Shown piece after piece: positions 54,489 to 62,397 of a DNA stretch of 64,000 bases. Source of the DNA: Firmicutes bacterium UBA6806. Lineage in GTDB: Bacteria; Bacillota; Clostridia; Peptostreptococcales; Acidaminobacteraceae. A program made the translations under genes and the position numbers. The stretch covers positions 23,726 through 87,725 of the forward strand of contig DKFC01000058.1 of the NCBI GenBank assembly GCA_002452745.1, written 5' to 3'. Every line of letters begins with the position of its first letter. Within the stretch, counting starts at the first letter, position 1. The notes beneath the pieces were generated by a model that saw only the letters and a list, made by a program, of their open reading frames with translations, was not told where the DNA came from and ran no database searches.

Positions 54489-54607
54489 CTTTAATTGTTA
54501 ATTTTTTTTAAACAAGCCTATTTTGACACCCTTTTATAAGTTGTCAAGACTATATATTTTCATATAAAACATTCTGAATATACTCTCGTAAGCCACTTTC
54601 CCAGCAC

Positions 54608-54991
54608 TCAAAACCGTACAAATCGAAAAAGCACTAAGAGAAGCAATACCAAAATACCAACCCACGTATATCGCCTGAGCATTGTATATTTAAGTCCAAG
54701 TGGGGATTTTGTGTTGTATAGTCCTTTATTTTTGTATTTCAGGTTTTCATCAAATACGTGATAATACTCTTTAGGACTATCTATTATTTCAGTGACACTC
54801 CCGCTGATTAAGTCATCTGCCAGTTGAAAGTCCTTGAGGGGAACCATCAGCTTAACCCCGCCGAACTGACTTCTTTCAACCCTTGTCCTAATATTGCTCT
54901 TATTCAGAATGACTTCTGTATCCACAAAGACACTCATCTCTGATTCATCCACTTTTTCCCGTAGACACTTCCATTCATAAAGTCTTTCCAT
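54608..54991 (-). CDS. Small protein with C-terminal membrane helix, function unknown
   Basis: 127 residues. A soluble N-terminal part (about 1-105) ends in one membrane helix (about 110-127, WVGILVLLLLVLFRFVRF), so it is tail-anchored. The N-terminal part has a weak resemblance to DUF2007-type small domains, not enough for assignment. It overlaps the end of the ABC permease gene by 17 bases and is the last gene of that operon, so a role with the transporter is possible. GGAGG precedes the start. Confidence 0.7.
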   Translation of the reverse strand: MERLYEWKCLREKVDESEMSVFVDTEVILNKSNIRTRVERSQFGGVKLMVPLKDFQLADDLISGSVTEIIDSPKEYYHVFDENLKYKNKGLYNTKSPLGLKYTMLRRYTWVGILVLLLLVLFRFVRF

Positions 54992-55745
54992 GTGAAATCC
55001 TCCTTCCCATCAGCCGCTTCATCAGCCAATCGAGCAACAGAGCCAAGATTATGGTAATAATCGCCCATGCAAACACCCTTTCCGTTTGAATATTGACCTT
55101 TGCCATCTGGAAGCTCTTTCCTATAGAGTCATCTGTCTGGCTTAAAACTTCTGATGCGATGATAATTTTGAGTCCAAGGGATGTCGTGGCAACAACGCTG
55201 CTTCTGAGATACGGCAAAATAGACGGCCAATAGATGCTGTAGACGACTTTTGATGTACGCACTTTATAGAGCCTTGCCATCTCCACCAATCGCCAGTCGG
55301 TTTGTTTGAATCCCTCTAAAACGTTGGCATAGACAATTGGAAAAGTCACGAGAAAAGTGACAAATATAGGTGCAAGCGCACTGGGCATCCACAAGATCAC
55401 ATAGACGATAATCACAATTGTTGGAAGTGTTCTCGTTATCAATAGCGTTGGCTTTAAAAGGTATTCCACCATTTCGAAAAGACCCGCAGAAACGCCGAGT
55501 AAACTCCCCACAATCAGACTGGATATCACGCAAATCAAAACTCTGAGCATGCTCATGGAGATAATTTTGAAAAAGCTCTCCGAAGTGCACACTTCGAAAA
55601 GCGCCCTCAATGCTTGAACAGGTGTTGGCAATATATATGACTTTCCCACCCACACTGCGGCCCACCACCAGAGTACGGTTAAGATCATGATGGAGGTCAC
55701 TGTGTAAAGTGTTTGTTTCTTTCTATTTGTAGTAGAATCCCTCAT
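54975..55745 (-). CDS. ABC transporter permease, SsuC/TauC type
   Basis: 256 residues with six membrane helices and the EAA-like loop ANVLEGFKQTDWRLVEMARL. It forms the channel of a nitrate/sulfonate/thiamine-precursor-type importer together with the binding lipoprotein and ATPase encoded upstream. It overlaps both neighbours (23 and 17 bases). The substrate cannot be read from this subunit. Confidence 0.9.
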   Translation of the reverse strand: MRDSTTNRKKQTLYTVTSIMILTVLWWWAAVWVGKSYILPTPVQALRALFEVCTSESFFKIISMSMLRVLICVISSLIVGSLLGVSAGLFEMVEYLLKPTLLITRTLPTIVIIVYVILWMPSALAPIFVTFLVTFPIVYANVLEGFKQTDWRLVEMARLYKVRTSKVVYSIYWPSILPYLRSSVVATTSLGLKIIIASEVLSQTDDSIGKSFQMAKVNIQTERVFAWAIITIILALLLDWLMKRLMGRRISHGKTL

Positions 55746-56808
55746 CAGGCAATTTGCCTCCTATTGAGTCTGGCGACGCTTCAAATAAAATTTGATAAAA
55801 GTTTTCAAGACTTGCCTTGTTTTCGTATGCATTTTCATGCCAAATATTTAATCCATCCATTGATTTTGCAACGATAGGCGCAGGAAGTCCCAAATCGAGT
55901 TCTTGGACGTAAGTTCCCGCTTGCTCTGGGTTTTCATTTACCCAAGTGCAAGATTCTGCCAACTTGCCAATAAAGGCATCCACCACTTGTGGGTAGGCTT
56001 CTGCAACCGAGTTTTTAATCATCAACCCCGCTTGTGGGAAACCACCTTCCAGACCTGTTGCTTTTTCAAATTCTGTTTGGAAATCAAACAAGACTTTAAA
56101 TGGCACTTCCTTTGTGCCAACCACAGATAGAACTGGCTCAGGCATGATGCTGATTGTGGATTTTCCCGCCAAGAATGTTGGTGCAAGTTCAGTTGTTCCC
56201 GCTAAATATATGATGTTGAAATCCTCATCTGGATTCAATCCGTTCGCCTTTGCCAAGTATCTGAAAATCAAGTCTGGGATCAGCCCTTGGCCTATCATGT
56301 AGATATCCTTTCCCTTTAAATCCTCCCAAGTACTGATGTCCAATGATGTTACCATATAGAGATTTCCATGCGTATTAATGCTGGCAAATTTATATGGAAC
56401 ACCCTTGTTGTAGAGCTTTATAGCCAGATTGGTAGGCACAATTGCAAAATCTGTTTTTTCTCCCATGATTTCAGATGCGAGTAAATCTGTGGCAGTCAAT
56501 GTTTCATAGTCCACAGTGACATTTTCTGCAAGAACAGGTTGCTCATAAATCATTTTGACCATGGATATGGTGGTTGCACCCTCTGGTGCGATTGCCTTGA
56601 AGGTCATTGGTTCAGCCACAGTAGCAGAATCGTCTGCGCTTGATGCAGCCTCTTCAGATACCTCTGGCTCTGTTGCTTGTTCTTGTGCTGCGTTTTCAGC
56701 ATTTTTAGGGTCTTCTTTTGCTGTATTTGTGGAACAGCCCGCAAGCATAAATACCATTAAAGCTGCTATCAGCATGATTCCAGTTGCTCTTTTAGTCCAG
56801 TGTTTCAT
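55723..56808 (-). CDS. ABC transporter substrate-binding lipoprotein, NMT1/THI5-like
   Basis: 361 residues. The signal peptide ends in the lipobox MLAGC, so Cys is lipidated and the protein sits outside the membrane; a low-complexity Ala/Glu linker (about 26-65) follows. The rest is a periplasmic-binding fold of the SsuA/TauA/NMT1 type. Members bind sulfonates, nitrate, taurine or pyrimidine precursors of thiamine; no adjacent metabolic gene settles the ligand. Its start overlaps the ATPase stop as ATGA. Confidence 0.88.
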   Translation of the reverse strand: MKHWTKRATGIMLIAALMVFMLAGCSTNTAKEDPKNAENAAQEQATEPEVSEEAASSADDSATVAEPMTFKAIAPEGATTISMVKMIYEQPVLAENVTVDYETLTATDLLASEIMGEKTDFAIVPTNLAIKLYNKGVPYKFASINTHGNLYMVTSLDISTWEDLKGKDIYMIGQGLIPDLIFRYLAKANGLNPDEDFNIIYLAGTTELAPTFLAGKSTISIMPEPVLSVVGTKEVPFKVLFDFQTEFEKATGLEGGFPQAGLMIKNSVAEAYPQVVDAFIGKLAESCTWVNENPEQAGTYVQELDLGLPAPIVAKSMDGLNIWHENAYENKASLENFYQILFEASPDSIGGKLPDEGFYYK

Positions 56809-57491
56809 TTGATTTCCTCCCAGCAGTTTGTTATTTCTTTTTTAATTTTCAAAAATGCCTCTTCATCGACATTTCTAGGGCTTTGTATCTTAATTTCATT
56901 GAGGATAACCGCTGGTTTTCTCCCCAGCACAATGATTCTATCGGCAAGCATAATTGCCTCTTCCACATCATGTGTAACAAATACCACCGTTGACATGCGC
57001 TCCACCCAAACTTGAATCAATGCATTGATAATCTTCCCCTTCAAATAGTAATCAATTGATTTAAAGGGTTCATCCATCAAGAGCAAGTCAGGTTCATAGG
57101 CAAAGGCTCTGGCTATTGAAGCTCTCTGGCGCATGCCTCCGCTCATTTCATCGGGTCTCTTATCTTCAGCACCTTGCAGTCCCATGGTCTTTATCAAGTA
57201 ACTCAGTCGTTCGCTCTCTATGGATTCCGCCACAAATCGAATATTCTCTTCTGTGGTCAGCCACGGAACCAGCCGATCTTCTTGAAACACATACCCAATT
57301 TGGGATGCTTCTGATATCACTTGTCCATGTGTTGCCTCTAATACCCCCGACATGATATTCAGGAGAGTTGTCTTGCCAGACCCAGAAGGCCCAATAATAG
57401 AAAGGATCTCCCCTTCTTTCACTTGAAGTGAGATGTGATTTAGAACCTGCCCTTCACCATATGATTTTGATATGCCGCTTAATTGAATCAA
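56805..57491 (-). CDS. ABC transporter ATP-binding protein, SsuB/TauB type
   Basis: 228 residues. Walker A GPSGSGKTTL, signature MSGGMRQRASIARAF, Walker B LLLMDEPF and the His in VFVTHDVEEA are complete. It powers the importer encoded downstream and is the first gene of the operon. It starts with TTG, with GGAGGAAATT just upstream. Confidence 0.92.
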   Translation of the reverse strand: MIQLSGISKSYGEGQVLNHISLQVKEGEILSIIGPSGSGKTTLLNIMSGVLEATHGQVISEASQIGYVFQEDRLVPWLTTEENIRFVAESIESERLSYLIKTMGLQGAEDKRPDEMSGGMRQRASIARAFAYEPDLLLMDEPFKSIDYYLKGKIINALIQVWVERMSTVVFVTHDVEEAIMLADRIIVLGRKPAVILNEIKIQSPRNVDEEAFLKIKKEITNCWEEIK

Positions 57492-57571
57492 AATTTCCTC
57501 CAGCTTACTAAGCAGGCACTTTCATTATTGCATACCCACTTAAGTTTCCTCAATTCATGAAGATTTTAACA

Positions 57572-57599
57572 CAAAAAGAGACGTGTCACAACACGCCTC
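57572..57599 (-). terminator. Terminator after the methyltransferase-like gene
   Basis: Stem GAGGCGTGT/ACACGTCTC (one G-T pair) with a TGTG loop, then TTTTTGTG on the minus strand. It overlaps the stop of the methyltransferase-like gene and separates it from the ABC operon. Confidence 0.8.
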
Positions 57600-58104
57600 A
57601 TAAATTACTCACTTTTTTTAATTGATCGTTTTCCATCTTGATAATCTCAAAGTATATGAGACTTGGCTGATGGGTTTTTACAACGATATTCTTGTCAATC
57701 AAGAGATCGTTTTTTTCTATGATATTTGCAATGTAGTCTATGGACCACTTATAGGGTGCTTCTTGCCTCATTAAGTATTTTACCTTCAGTTTGCTAAGCC
57801 AACTCAATAGCGGCTTTTGATCTTCAAAATCGTAAAATGACAGAAATATCTTTCCGTTTCGTCGAAGAACACGCTTTGCCTCTATCAAAATACTCTCTGG
57901 ATCATTGGCACTATTCAGCGTGTCATTGATGATGATTTTATCCACACTTTCGCTATCTATCTCAAGGCATTTCCCACAGCTTTCCATATGATCGGTTTTC
58001 ATATCGCCATGAAATACACTAATCCCCTCATTTTTCCACTCTAAGATAATATCAATCGGTGTAAAATTGTCAGGACTTAATGTCTTAATACTCTCAATTG
58101 TCAT
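57598..58104 (-). CDS. Methyltransferase-like protein without the SAM-binding motif I
   Basis: 168 residues. The middle resembles the C-terminal half of class I methyltransferases (IIINDTLNSANDPESILIEA, then KRVLRRNGKIFLSF), but the glycine-rich motif I that binds the SAM methionine part is not present before it; the N-terminal 45 residues are too short and lack GxGxG. It may be a degenerate or repurposed methyltransferase. GAGGAGG precedes the start. A 404-base gap lies upstream. Confidence 0.65.
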   Translation of the reverse strand: MTIESIKTLSPDNFTPIDIILEWKNEGISVFHGDMKTDHMESCGKCLEIDSESVDKIIINDTLNSANDPESILIEAKRVLRRNGKIFLSFYDFEDQKPLLSWLSKLKVKYLMRQEAPYKWSIDYIANIIEKNDLLIDKNIVVKTHQPSLIYFEIIKMENDQLKKVSNL

Positions 58105-58443
58105 AAATCCTCCTCAATTTTTAACCCGCACCATTCACGTTGAATAATCCGGGTCTGCTTGCCAATGATTTGTTTTCCAGTTCATTTCTATTTAAAATTA
58201 CCATAGAGCCCTTGGAAATACAATAAAATACGTGTTAAAAATATGGTAAGTTTTATTAATATCTGCCATCTAGTCATTACGTTTTTTTCACATAATTCTC
58301 CATTTCAACGCTTCTGTCCGCCTTTCGTGAACAACCTTATCTTTCTTTGATTTTTTTTGATGTTTGAGGCGCATTCGGCAGGCAAATAAAAATTCGGATT
58401 CAGGGTCCTCTGTTCTTTGCTGGATTGCTGTCACAATGACGTT
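58105..58443. other. Intergenic stretch with one hairpin, no gene
   Basis: AT-rich. Just upstream of the methyltransferase-like gene, 58126-58158 can fold as CCCG...CGGG enclosing ATTCA/TGAAT, perhaps a leader element. No reading frame with a ribosome binding site was seen. Confidence 0.35.
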
Positions 58444-58490
58444 AAAAAAATAGACTGTTACAGAGATAAAAATTCTGTAGCAGTCTATAA
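58444..58490 (-). terminator. Terminator of the ArsB-permease operon
   Basis: Stem ATAGACTGCTACAGA with TCTGTAACAGTCTAT (one mismatch), followed by a T7 run on the minus strand, about 20 bases after the stop of the gene at 58509. Confidence 0.85.
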
Positions 58491-58508
58491 TTTTTTTTAC
58501 TTTTAGAG

Positions 58509-58988
58509 CTATAAATTTTCAGGGTTTTTCTTAAAGTAAACCCGATTAGCCGTGGATTTTGTCTTTAAGATTTCCTCGTCAATTTCGTGTAGCCTGTTTA
58601 AGATGATATCTGTTTCCTCTTTTGGAACGTTATAATATAAAAAGAGGTCTTCAAATTTGAGTAATGTTTGATTAAGTCTTTGATTGATTTCAATAAATGC
58701 TTCAATATTATGGCTCTTAACCGCATTTGTAAACTGTTCAAGGTCAATTTCAATAATGTCTATGACGTCTTGCTCTTTTTCAAATTCTCTCAATGCCAAT
58801 GGATACGGCTTAATTCTCTCTAGGAAATATCTCCCTTTCTTATTGACATTGTAGCAGTAAGCAACATCAAATTCTTCTAGTTGAAAGACCACAAAACACA
58901 TCTTTGAGTTGACGACTTGAACATCTGCACCCATTTGCCTTAATCTCATGGTATGTTCCATGACTTCTGCATTCATTAATTTTCTCAT
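58509..58988 (-). CDS. Conserved-looking cytoplasmic protein, function unknown
   Basis: 159 residues, soluble, mixed alpha/beta N terminus and a helical, acidic C-terminal half. No family was recognised. It lies 14 bases downstream of the ArsB/NhaD-type permease and ends at a strong terminator, so it is cotranscribed with the transporter and may regulate or assist it. The GGAAAGGATG leader gives a fair ribosome binding site. Confidence 0.7.
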   Translation of the reverse strand: MRKLMNAEVMEHTMRLRQMGADVQVVNSKMCFVVFQLEEFDVAYCYNVNKKGRYFLERIKPYPLALREFEKEQDVIDIIEIDLEQFTNAVKSHNIEAFIEINQRLNQTLLKFEDLFLYYNVPKEETDIILNRLHEIDEEILKTKSTANRVYFKKNPENL

Positions 58989-59002
58989 AAATTCATCCTT
59001 TC

Positions 59003-60292
59003 CTACACATAAAAGATGGCCAAATAGATACTGGAAATGATAACAGACAGAATCATCAGTGGAAACCCAACTTTCATGTAATCCATAAAGGACAACTTAT
59101 GACCGTGTCTTGACAGCATTCCAGAAACAATGACATTTGCAGATGCGCCAACAAGCGTTCCATTTCCGCCCAAACACGCTCCCAATGCCAGAGCCCACCA
59201 AAGAGGGCCAATTTCCATTCCCGACATTGCACCCATCGACTTAATCAACGGTATCATCGTTGCAACAAAGGGAATGTTATCCAAGAATGAAGACGCAATG
59301 GCCGATACCCATAAGATTAAGAGCATGGACAAAAGGACATCTCCTCTTGTTATATTCAGTAATTTTGCAGCAAGGAATTCCATGACCCCTACGTCTTCCA
59401 GCGCGCCGACTAAAATAAACAGCGACATGAAGAAAAACAGCGTCGGCCATTCAATTTCCAAAAAGATATCTTCCACATCCACCTTACTAATCAGTAACAG
59501 TATTGACGCAAAAAAGAGTGCCACTGTGGCTGATTCATAGCCCAAAGACTGATGCATGATAAAGCCCAGGATGGTGAAAAATAGCACCAATAGGCTTTTT
59601 CTGAGAAGTACTCTATCCTTTATGGCGAGTTTTTCGTCCATTTGAAGGATTTTTCGTTTGTTTTTGTCCTCACAAGTGTAATATTTCTTAAACATGAGTT
59701 TAAAAGCAAACATTGTGACAATAAAGATAATAATCACGACAGGCCCCAGATTGACAACAAAGTCCATAAAGCCTAATCCTGTGGCACTTCCTATCATGAT
59801 GTTGGGTGGATCCCCTATGAGAGTTGCTGTGCCGCCGATATTGGCTATTAGAATTTCCGGAACCAAGAATGGAACAGGATTTAACTCCAATGCATCTGTT
59901 ATAACCAGCGTAACCGGTACAATCAAGAGAATCGTTGTCACGTTATCGAGTAACGCGGATGCAACTGCTGTAATAATTGAAAAAGCTAGTAAAATCCGCC
60001 AAGGCTCCCCTTTTGCCATTTTAGCGGCTTTAATTGCGACATATTCGAAAATGCCGCTCTTTTTCATGATGTTCACGATGATCATCATGCCAACAAGCAA
60101 TCCAATGGTGTTGAAATCCACATGTTCAACTGCTTTTTCCTGTGCCTCCACATTGAGCACAAGCATCAAAAAAGCACCTACCATTGCAACTGCTGTTCGG
60201 TTCAATTTTTCAGACATAATAATAAGATATGTAACTGAAAAAATACCGATTGCCATTATTAACTGATTTTGAAACACAACACACACTTCCAA
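59003..60292 (-). CDS. ArsB/NhaD-family (ion transporter superfamily) permease
   Basis: About 424-429 residues, eleven or so membrane helices. The repeat-type segments VASALLDNVTTILLIVPVTL and ASSFLDNIPFVATMIPLI are the transport core of ArsB/NhaD/SLC13-related carriers, and GDPPNIMIGSATG lies between. These move arsenite, Na+ against H+, or organic anions; no ars regulator or ATPase is adjacent, so a Na+/H+ or anion role is as likely. The listed TTG start lacks a good ribosome binding site; a GTG five codons later (60277) is 8 bases after GGAAG and may be the true start. Confidence 0.85.
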   Translation of the reverse strand: MEVCVVFQNQLIMAIGIFSVTYLIIMSEKLNRTAVAMVGAFLMLVLNVEAQEKAVEHVDFNTIGLLVGMMIIVNIMKKSGIFEYVAIKAAKMAKGEPWRILLAFSIITAVASALLDNVTTILLIVPVTLVITDALELNPVPFLVPEILIANIGGTATLIGDPPNIMIGSATGLGFMDFVVNLGPVVIIIFIVTMFAFKLMFKKYYTCEDKNKRKILQMDEKLAIKDRVLLRKSLLVLFFTILGFIMHQSLGYESATVALFFASILLLISKVDVEDIFLEIEWPTLFFFMSLFILVGALEDVGVMEFLAAKLLNITRGDVLLSMLLILWVSAIASSFLDNIPFVATMIPLIKSMGAMSGMEIGPLWWALALGACLGGNGTLVGASANVIVSGMLSRHGHKLSFMDYMKVGFPLMILSVIISSIYLAIFYV

Positions 60293-60304
60293 TTCTTTTA
60301 TTAT

Positions 60305-60337
60305 CTTGCAACACCAAACCCACGATAGAATTGCAAG
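60305..60337. promoter_or_regulatory. Inverted repeat before the ArsB-type permease
   Basis: Perfect 7-bp inverted repeat CTTGCAA (60305-60311) and TTGCAAG (60331-60337), centred about 45 bases before the start, overlapping the expected promoter; a possible operator. Confidence 0.35.
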
Positions 60338-60451
60338 ACATTACTATGTTACGCCTACCTTATTTAAAAATCAAGGGATTCGAGAAGGTTTTTAATATAT
60401 AAAGTATTTTTTTTTAAACATATTTGAATAATTTCTTATTTTCATTATTTT

Positions 60452-60480
60452 TTCACACCGAATACACAAAGCTGTATTAT
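60452..60480 (+). promoter_or_regulatory. Predicted promoter of the DUF3298 lipoprotein gene
   Basis: -35 TTCACA (60452-60457), 17-bp spacer, -10 TATTAT (60475-60480); a TATAAT also overlaps at 60478-60483. The leader that follows can form GGCATG/CATGCC (60521-60526 with 60551-60556). Confidence 0.5.
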
Positions 60481-60591
60481 AATAGGTATTGATATACAGG
60501 TTTTGCTGATCTGCCCTGATGGCATGTCCCGCTTTCGAGCAGAGCTTTGTCATGCCGAGGAAGCGATTTATTATATGTAAGGAGTTCAAAT

Positions 60592-62007
60592 TTGACAATG
60601 AAAAAATATACGATCTTATTACTAGCTTTAATTTTTCTCCTCACAACAGCTGGCTGTACGCGCCAAGAAGTTGTGACCCCTGAGGATCAACCAGATTCTT
60701 CTGCGCCAGTTACAGAATCACCAGAGATGCCTTTAGCTGATATACCTCTTACATTCTCACTGATTGAAAATACTCTAGATGAACCATTTCTCAAGTATCG
60801 TGAGTCCTATGAATTAATCGGCAACTTGGAGAATACCAAGATTAGAACACATGTAAATCAAAGTATTTTAAAGGCGGTAGACGCCTTTAAGAACAATACC
60901 TATCAAATGGAAAAGACTATGTCTCAAGGCAATGATATACCAGCAGTTGCCAGTGCAGTTGGCAAAGCAACCTTTTTTGACAACTCGCTCATGAGCTACA
61001 AACTGGTCACCGAGAGTTCATCTGACGGTGGTGCTCCTTATCAGATTAAAACCTATTTCAACTTTGATTTAAAGACAGGCCAACCCATCCGGCTTGGAGA
61101 TGTGATTTCCAAAAACAGGCTCGCTGAGAAGGTTAGTTCCAGATTTCCAGGATATAAAGATGCCATCGACAAATTAAATTATGACGCAAGTCAAATGGGC
61201 AACTTCTATTTTACAGCGCCAGATGAAATTATCTATGTCATCGACCAATATACATTTGACTATGAGCAACAGTCTCCGCTGATTATTGCCATTAACGATA
61301 TCTCATATGATTCCTCAAAGAAATTGATGATTGGAACTGCTGTAAAAAATGGAACCCGAGTGATTTCAGAAAACAGTTATGAAATGTATTTTTCGTATCC
61401 AATTTTTGAGGATACCTCTGTGCTTTACACTGCCATTAACAGTGAAATTACAGAATCTCTAAATTCTGTTTTCGACTATGGATCAAGTATGGCAATCAGC
61501 GATCACAACTTTGATTCTCAGAACTCTGAATCTGCGGATACTTCCAGTGAAGGCGACGTCATATCTGAACCGAATAGTGGTGATGGTGAAGCATCAGACT
61601 ATGTCCTCCCGCCTTACTGGTTCAACGTCTACTACAATATCTACACCAACAATGAGAAAATCTTGAGTTTTGGCCTATATGATTATCAATATACGGGAGG
61701 TGCACATGGTTTATCAGTGGGAAGCTTTTATTCTTATGATCTTGAAAAGAAGAAACTGATAAAACTATCAGATCTCTTTGAACCTAAATTTGACTATATT
61801 ACGTATATTAACGATCAAATTTATCGAAAGATTGATTCTGAGACCAAACACGATCCTGAAAGTGCATATGCCTATTACGATTTCAACGGTATCACAGAAG
61901 ATGTGAAGTTTTATATTGAAGACAATAACCTCGTCATCTTCTTCGACCAGTATGAAATTGCACCCTATGCCTCTGGAACACCTACGTTCAAGATTCCACT
62001 CCCTTAA
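60592..62007 (+). CDS. Lipoprotein with two DUF4163/DUF3298 modules
   Basis: About 472 residues. Signal peptide with lipobox LTTAGC, an acidic/Pro linker, then two PdaC/RsiV-like modules (about 35-260 and 265-470), the second with YTGGAHGLSVGSFYSYDLEK and a C-terminal FDQYEIAPYASG typical of DUF3298. Such domains occur in RsiV, which binds lysozyme, and in PdaC-type deacetylases; no deacetylase domain is present here. It is probably an outer-surface binding lipoprotein. TTG 60592 is 7 bases after AAGGAG; the ATG at 60598 is 13 bases away and is the alternative start. Confidence 0.8.
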   Translation: MTMKKYTILLLALIFLLTTAGCTRQEVVTPEDQPDSSAPVTESPEMPLADIPLTFSLIENTLDEPFLKYRESYELIGNLENTKIRTHVNQSILKAVDAFKNNTYQMEKTMSQGNDIPAVASAVGKATFFDNSLMSYKLVTESSSDGGAPYQIKTYFNFDLKTGQPIRLGDVISKNRLAEKVSSRFPGYKDAIDKLNYDASQMGNFYFTAPDEIIYVIDQYTFDYEQQSPLIIAINDISYDSSKKLMIGTAVKNGTRVISENSYEMYFSYPIFEDTSVLYTAINSEITESLNSVFDYGSSMAISDHNFDSQNSESADTSSEGDVISEPNSGDGEASDYVLPPYWFNVYYNIYTNNEKILSFGLYDYQYTGGAHGLSVGSFYSYDLEKKKLIKLSDLFEPKFDYITYINDQIYRKIDSETKHDPESAYAYYDFNGITEDVKFYIEDNNLVIFFDQYEIAPYASGTPTFKIPLP

Positions 62008-62135
62008 TGACGGATTTATGACGGATTTACAAATGGGGGTTTTATATCATCTTTAATGTAGATTTGATTGGATGAGCTTTTAAAAGTGGATATGACTTTA
62101 ACTTTGTGTTCCGAAGAATTTTATCATCAATTCGG

Positions 62136-62163
62136 TTGACTTTTATCCATTTCAGTGTAAAAT
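62136..62163 (+). promoter_or_regulatory. Predicted promoter of the riboswitch-CaCA unit
   Basis: -35 TTGACT (62136-62141), 16-bp spacer, -10 TAAAAT (62158-62163). The transcript would begin near 62170, right at the aptamer. Confidence 0.65.
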
Positions 62164-62170
62164 AAATAGT

Positions 62171-62265
62171 GATAGAGGGAGTAACTGCCATTCGTGGAAT
62201 TTAAGTCGTCAGAACGGATTTTATTAATCCCGGCTTAAATGATGTAAAAGTCGTGTGAGACTCTA
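62171..62265 (+). ncRNA. yybP-ykoY family riboswitch (Mn2+-sensing)
   Basis: The conserved landmarks of this class occur in order: GAGGGAGTAAC at the 5' side, GTCGTCAGAACGG in the middle, CCCGGC, and GTGTGAGACTCTA at the 3' side, closing a P1 helix (TAGAG/CTCTA). The 3' P1 strand is also the 5' strand of the terminator that follows, so ligand binding that holds P1 together should allow read-through. Members bind Mn2+ and usually control Mn exporters or cation transporters, as here. Confidence 0.85.
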
Positions 62266-62297
62266 CAATTATGAAAATAATTGTAGAGTCTTTTTTT
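62259..62297 (+). terminator. Riboswitch expression-platform terminator
   Basis: Perfect 13-bp stem (62259-62271 with 62278-62290), 6-base loop, T7 run. Its 5' arm overlaps the P1 helix of the aptamer, making the two folds exclusive. Confidence 0.88.
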
Positions 62298-62397
62298 ATG
62301 AACACCATTATTACCGAATATGGTCTGACAAAAGTTAACTCCTTAACAACGATCGGTTTAAGCGATCATCAATCCAATTTGCGGAAGGTGGATATTC

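Noticed and set aside
59694..60266. 190-codon plus-strand frame opposite the ArsB-type permease
   Set aside because: It is the antisense shadow of a hydrophobic gene, rich in Ile, Thr, Ser and Asn, with no ribosome binding site or known motif.
62007..62028. Direct repeat TGACGGATTTA twice after the lipoprotein gene
   Set aside because: A two-copy 11-bp repeat overlapping the stop region is most simply a small local duplication.
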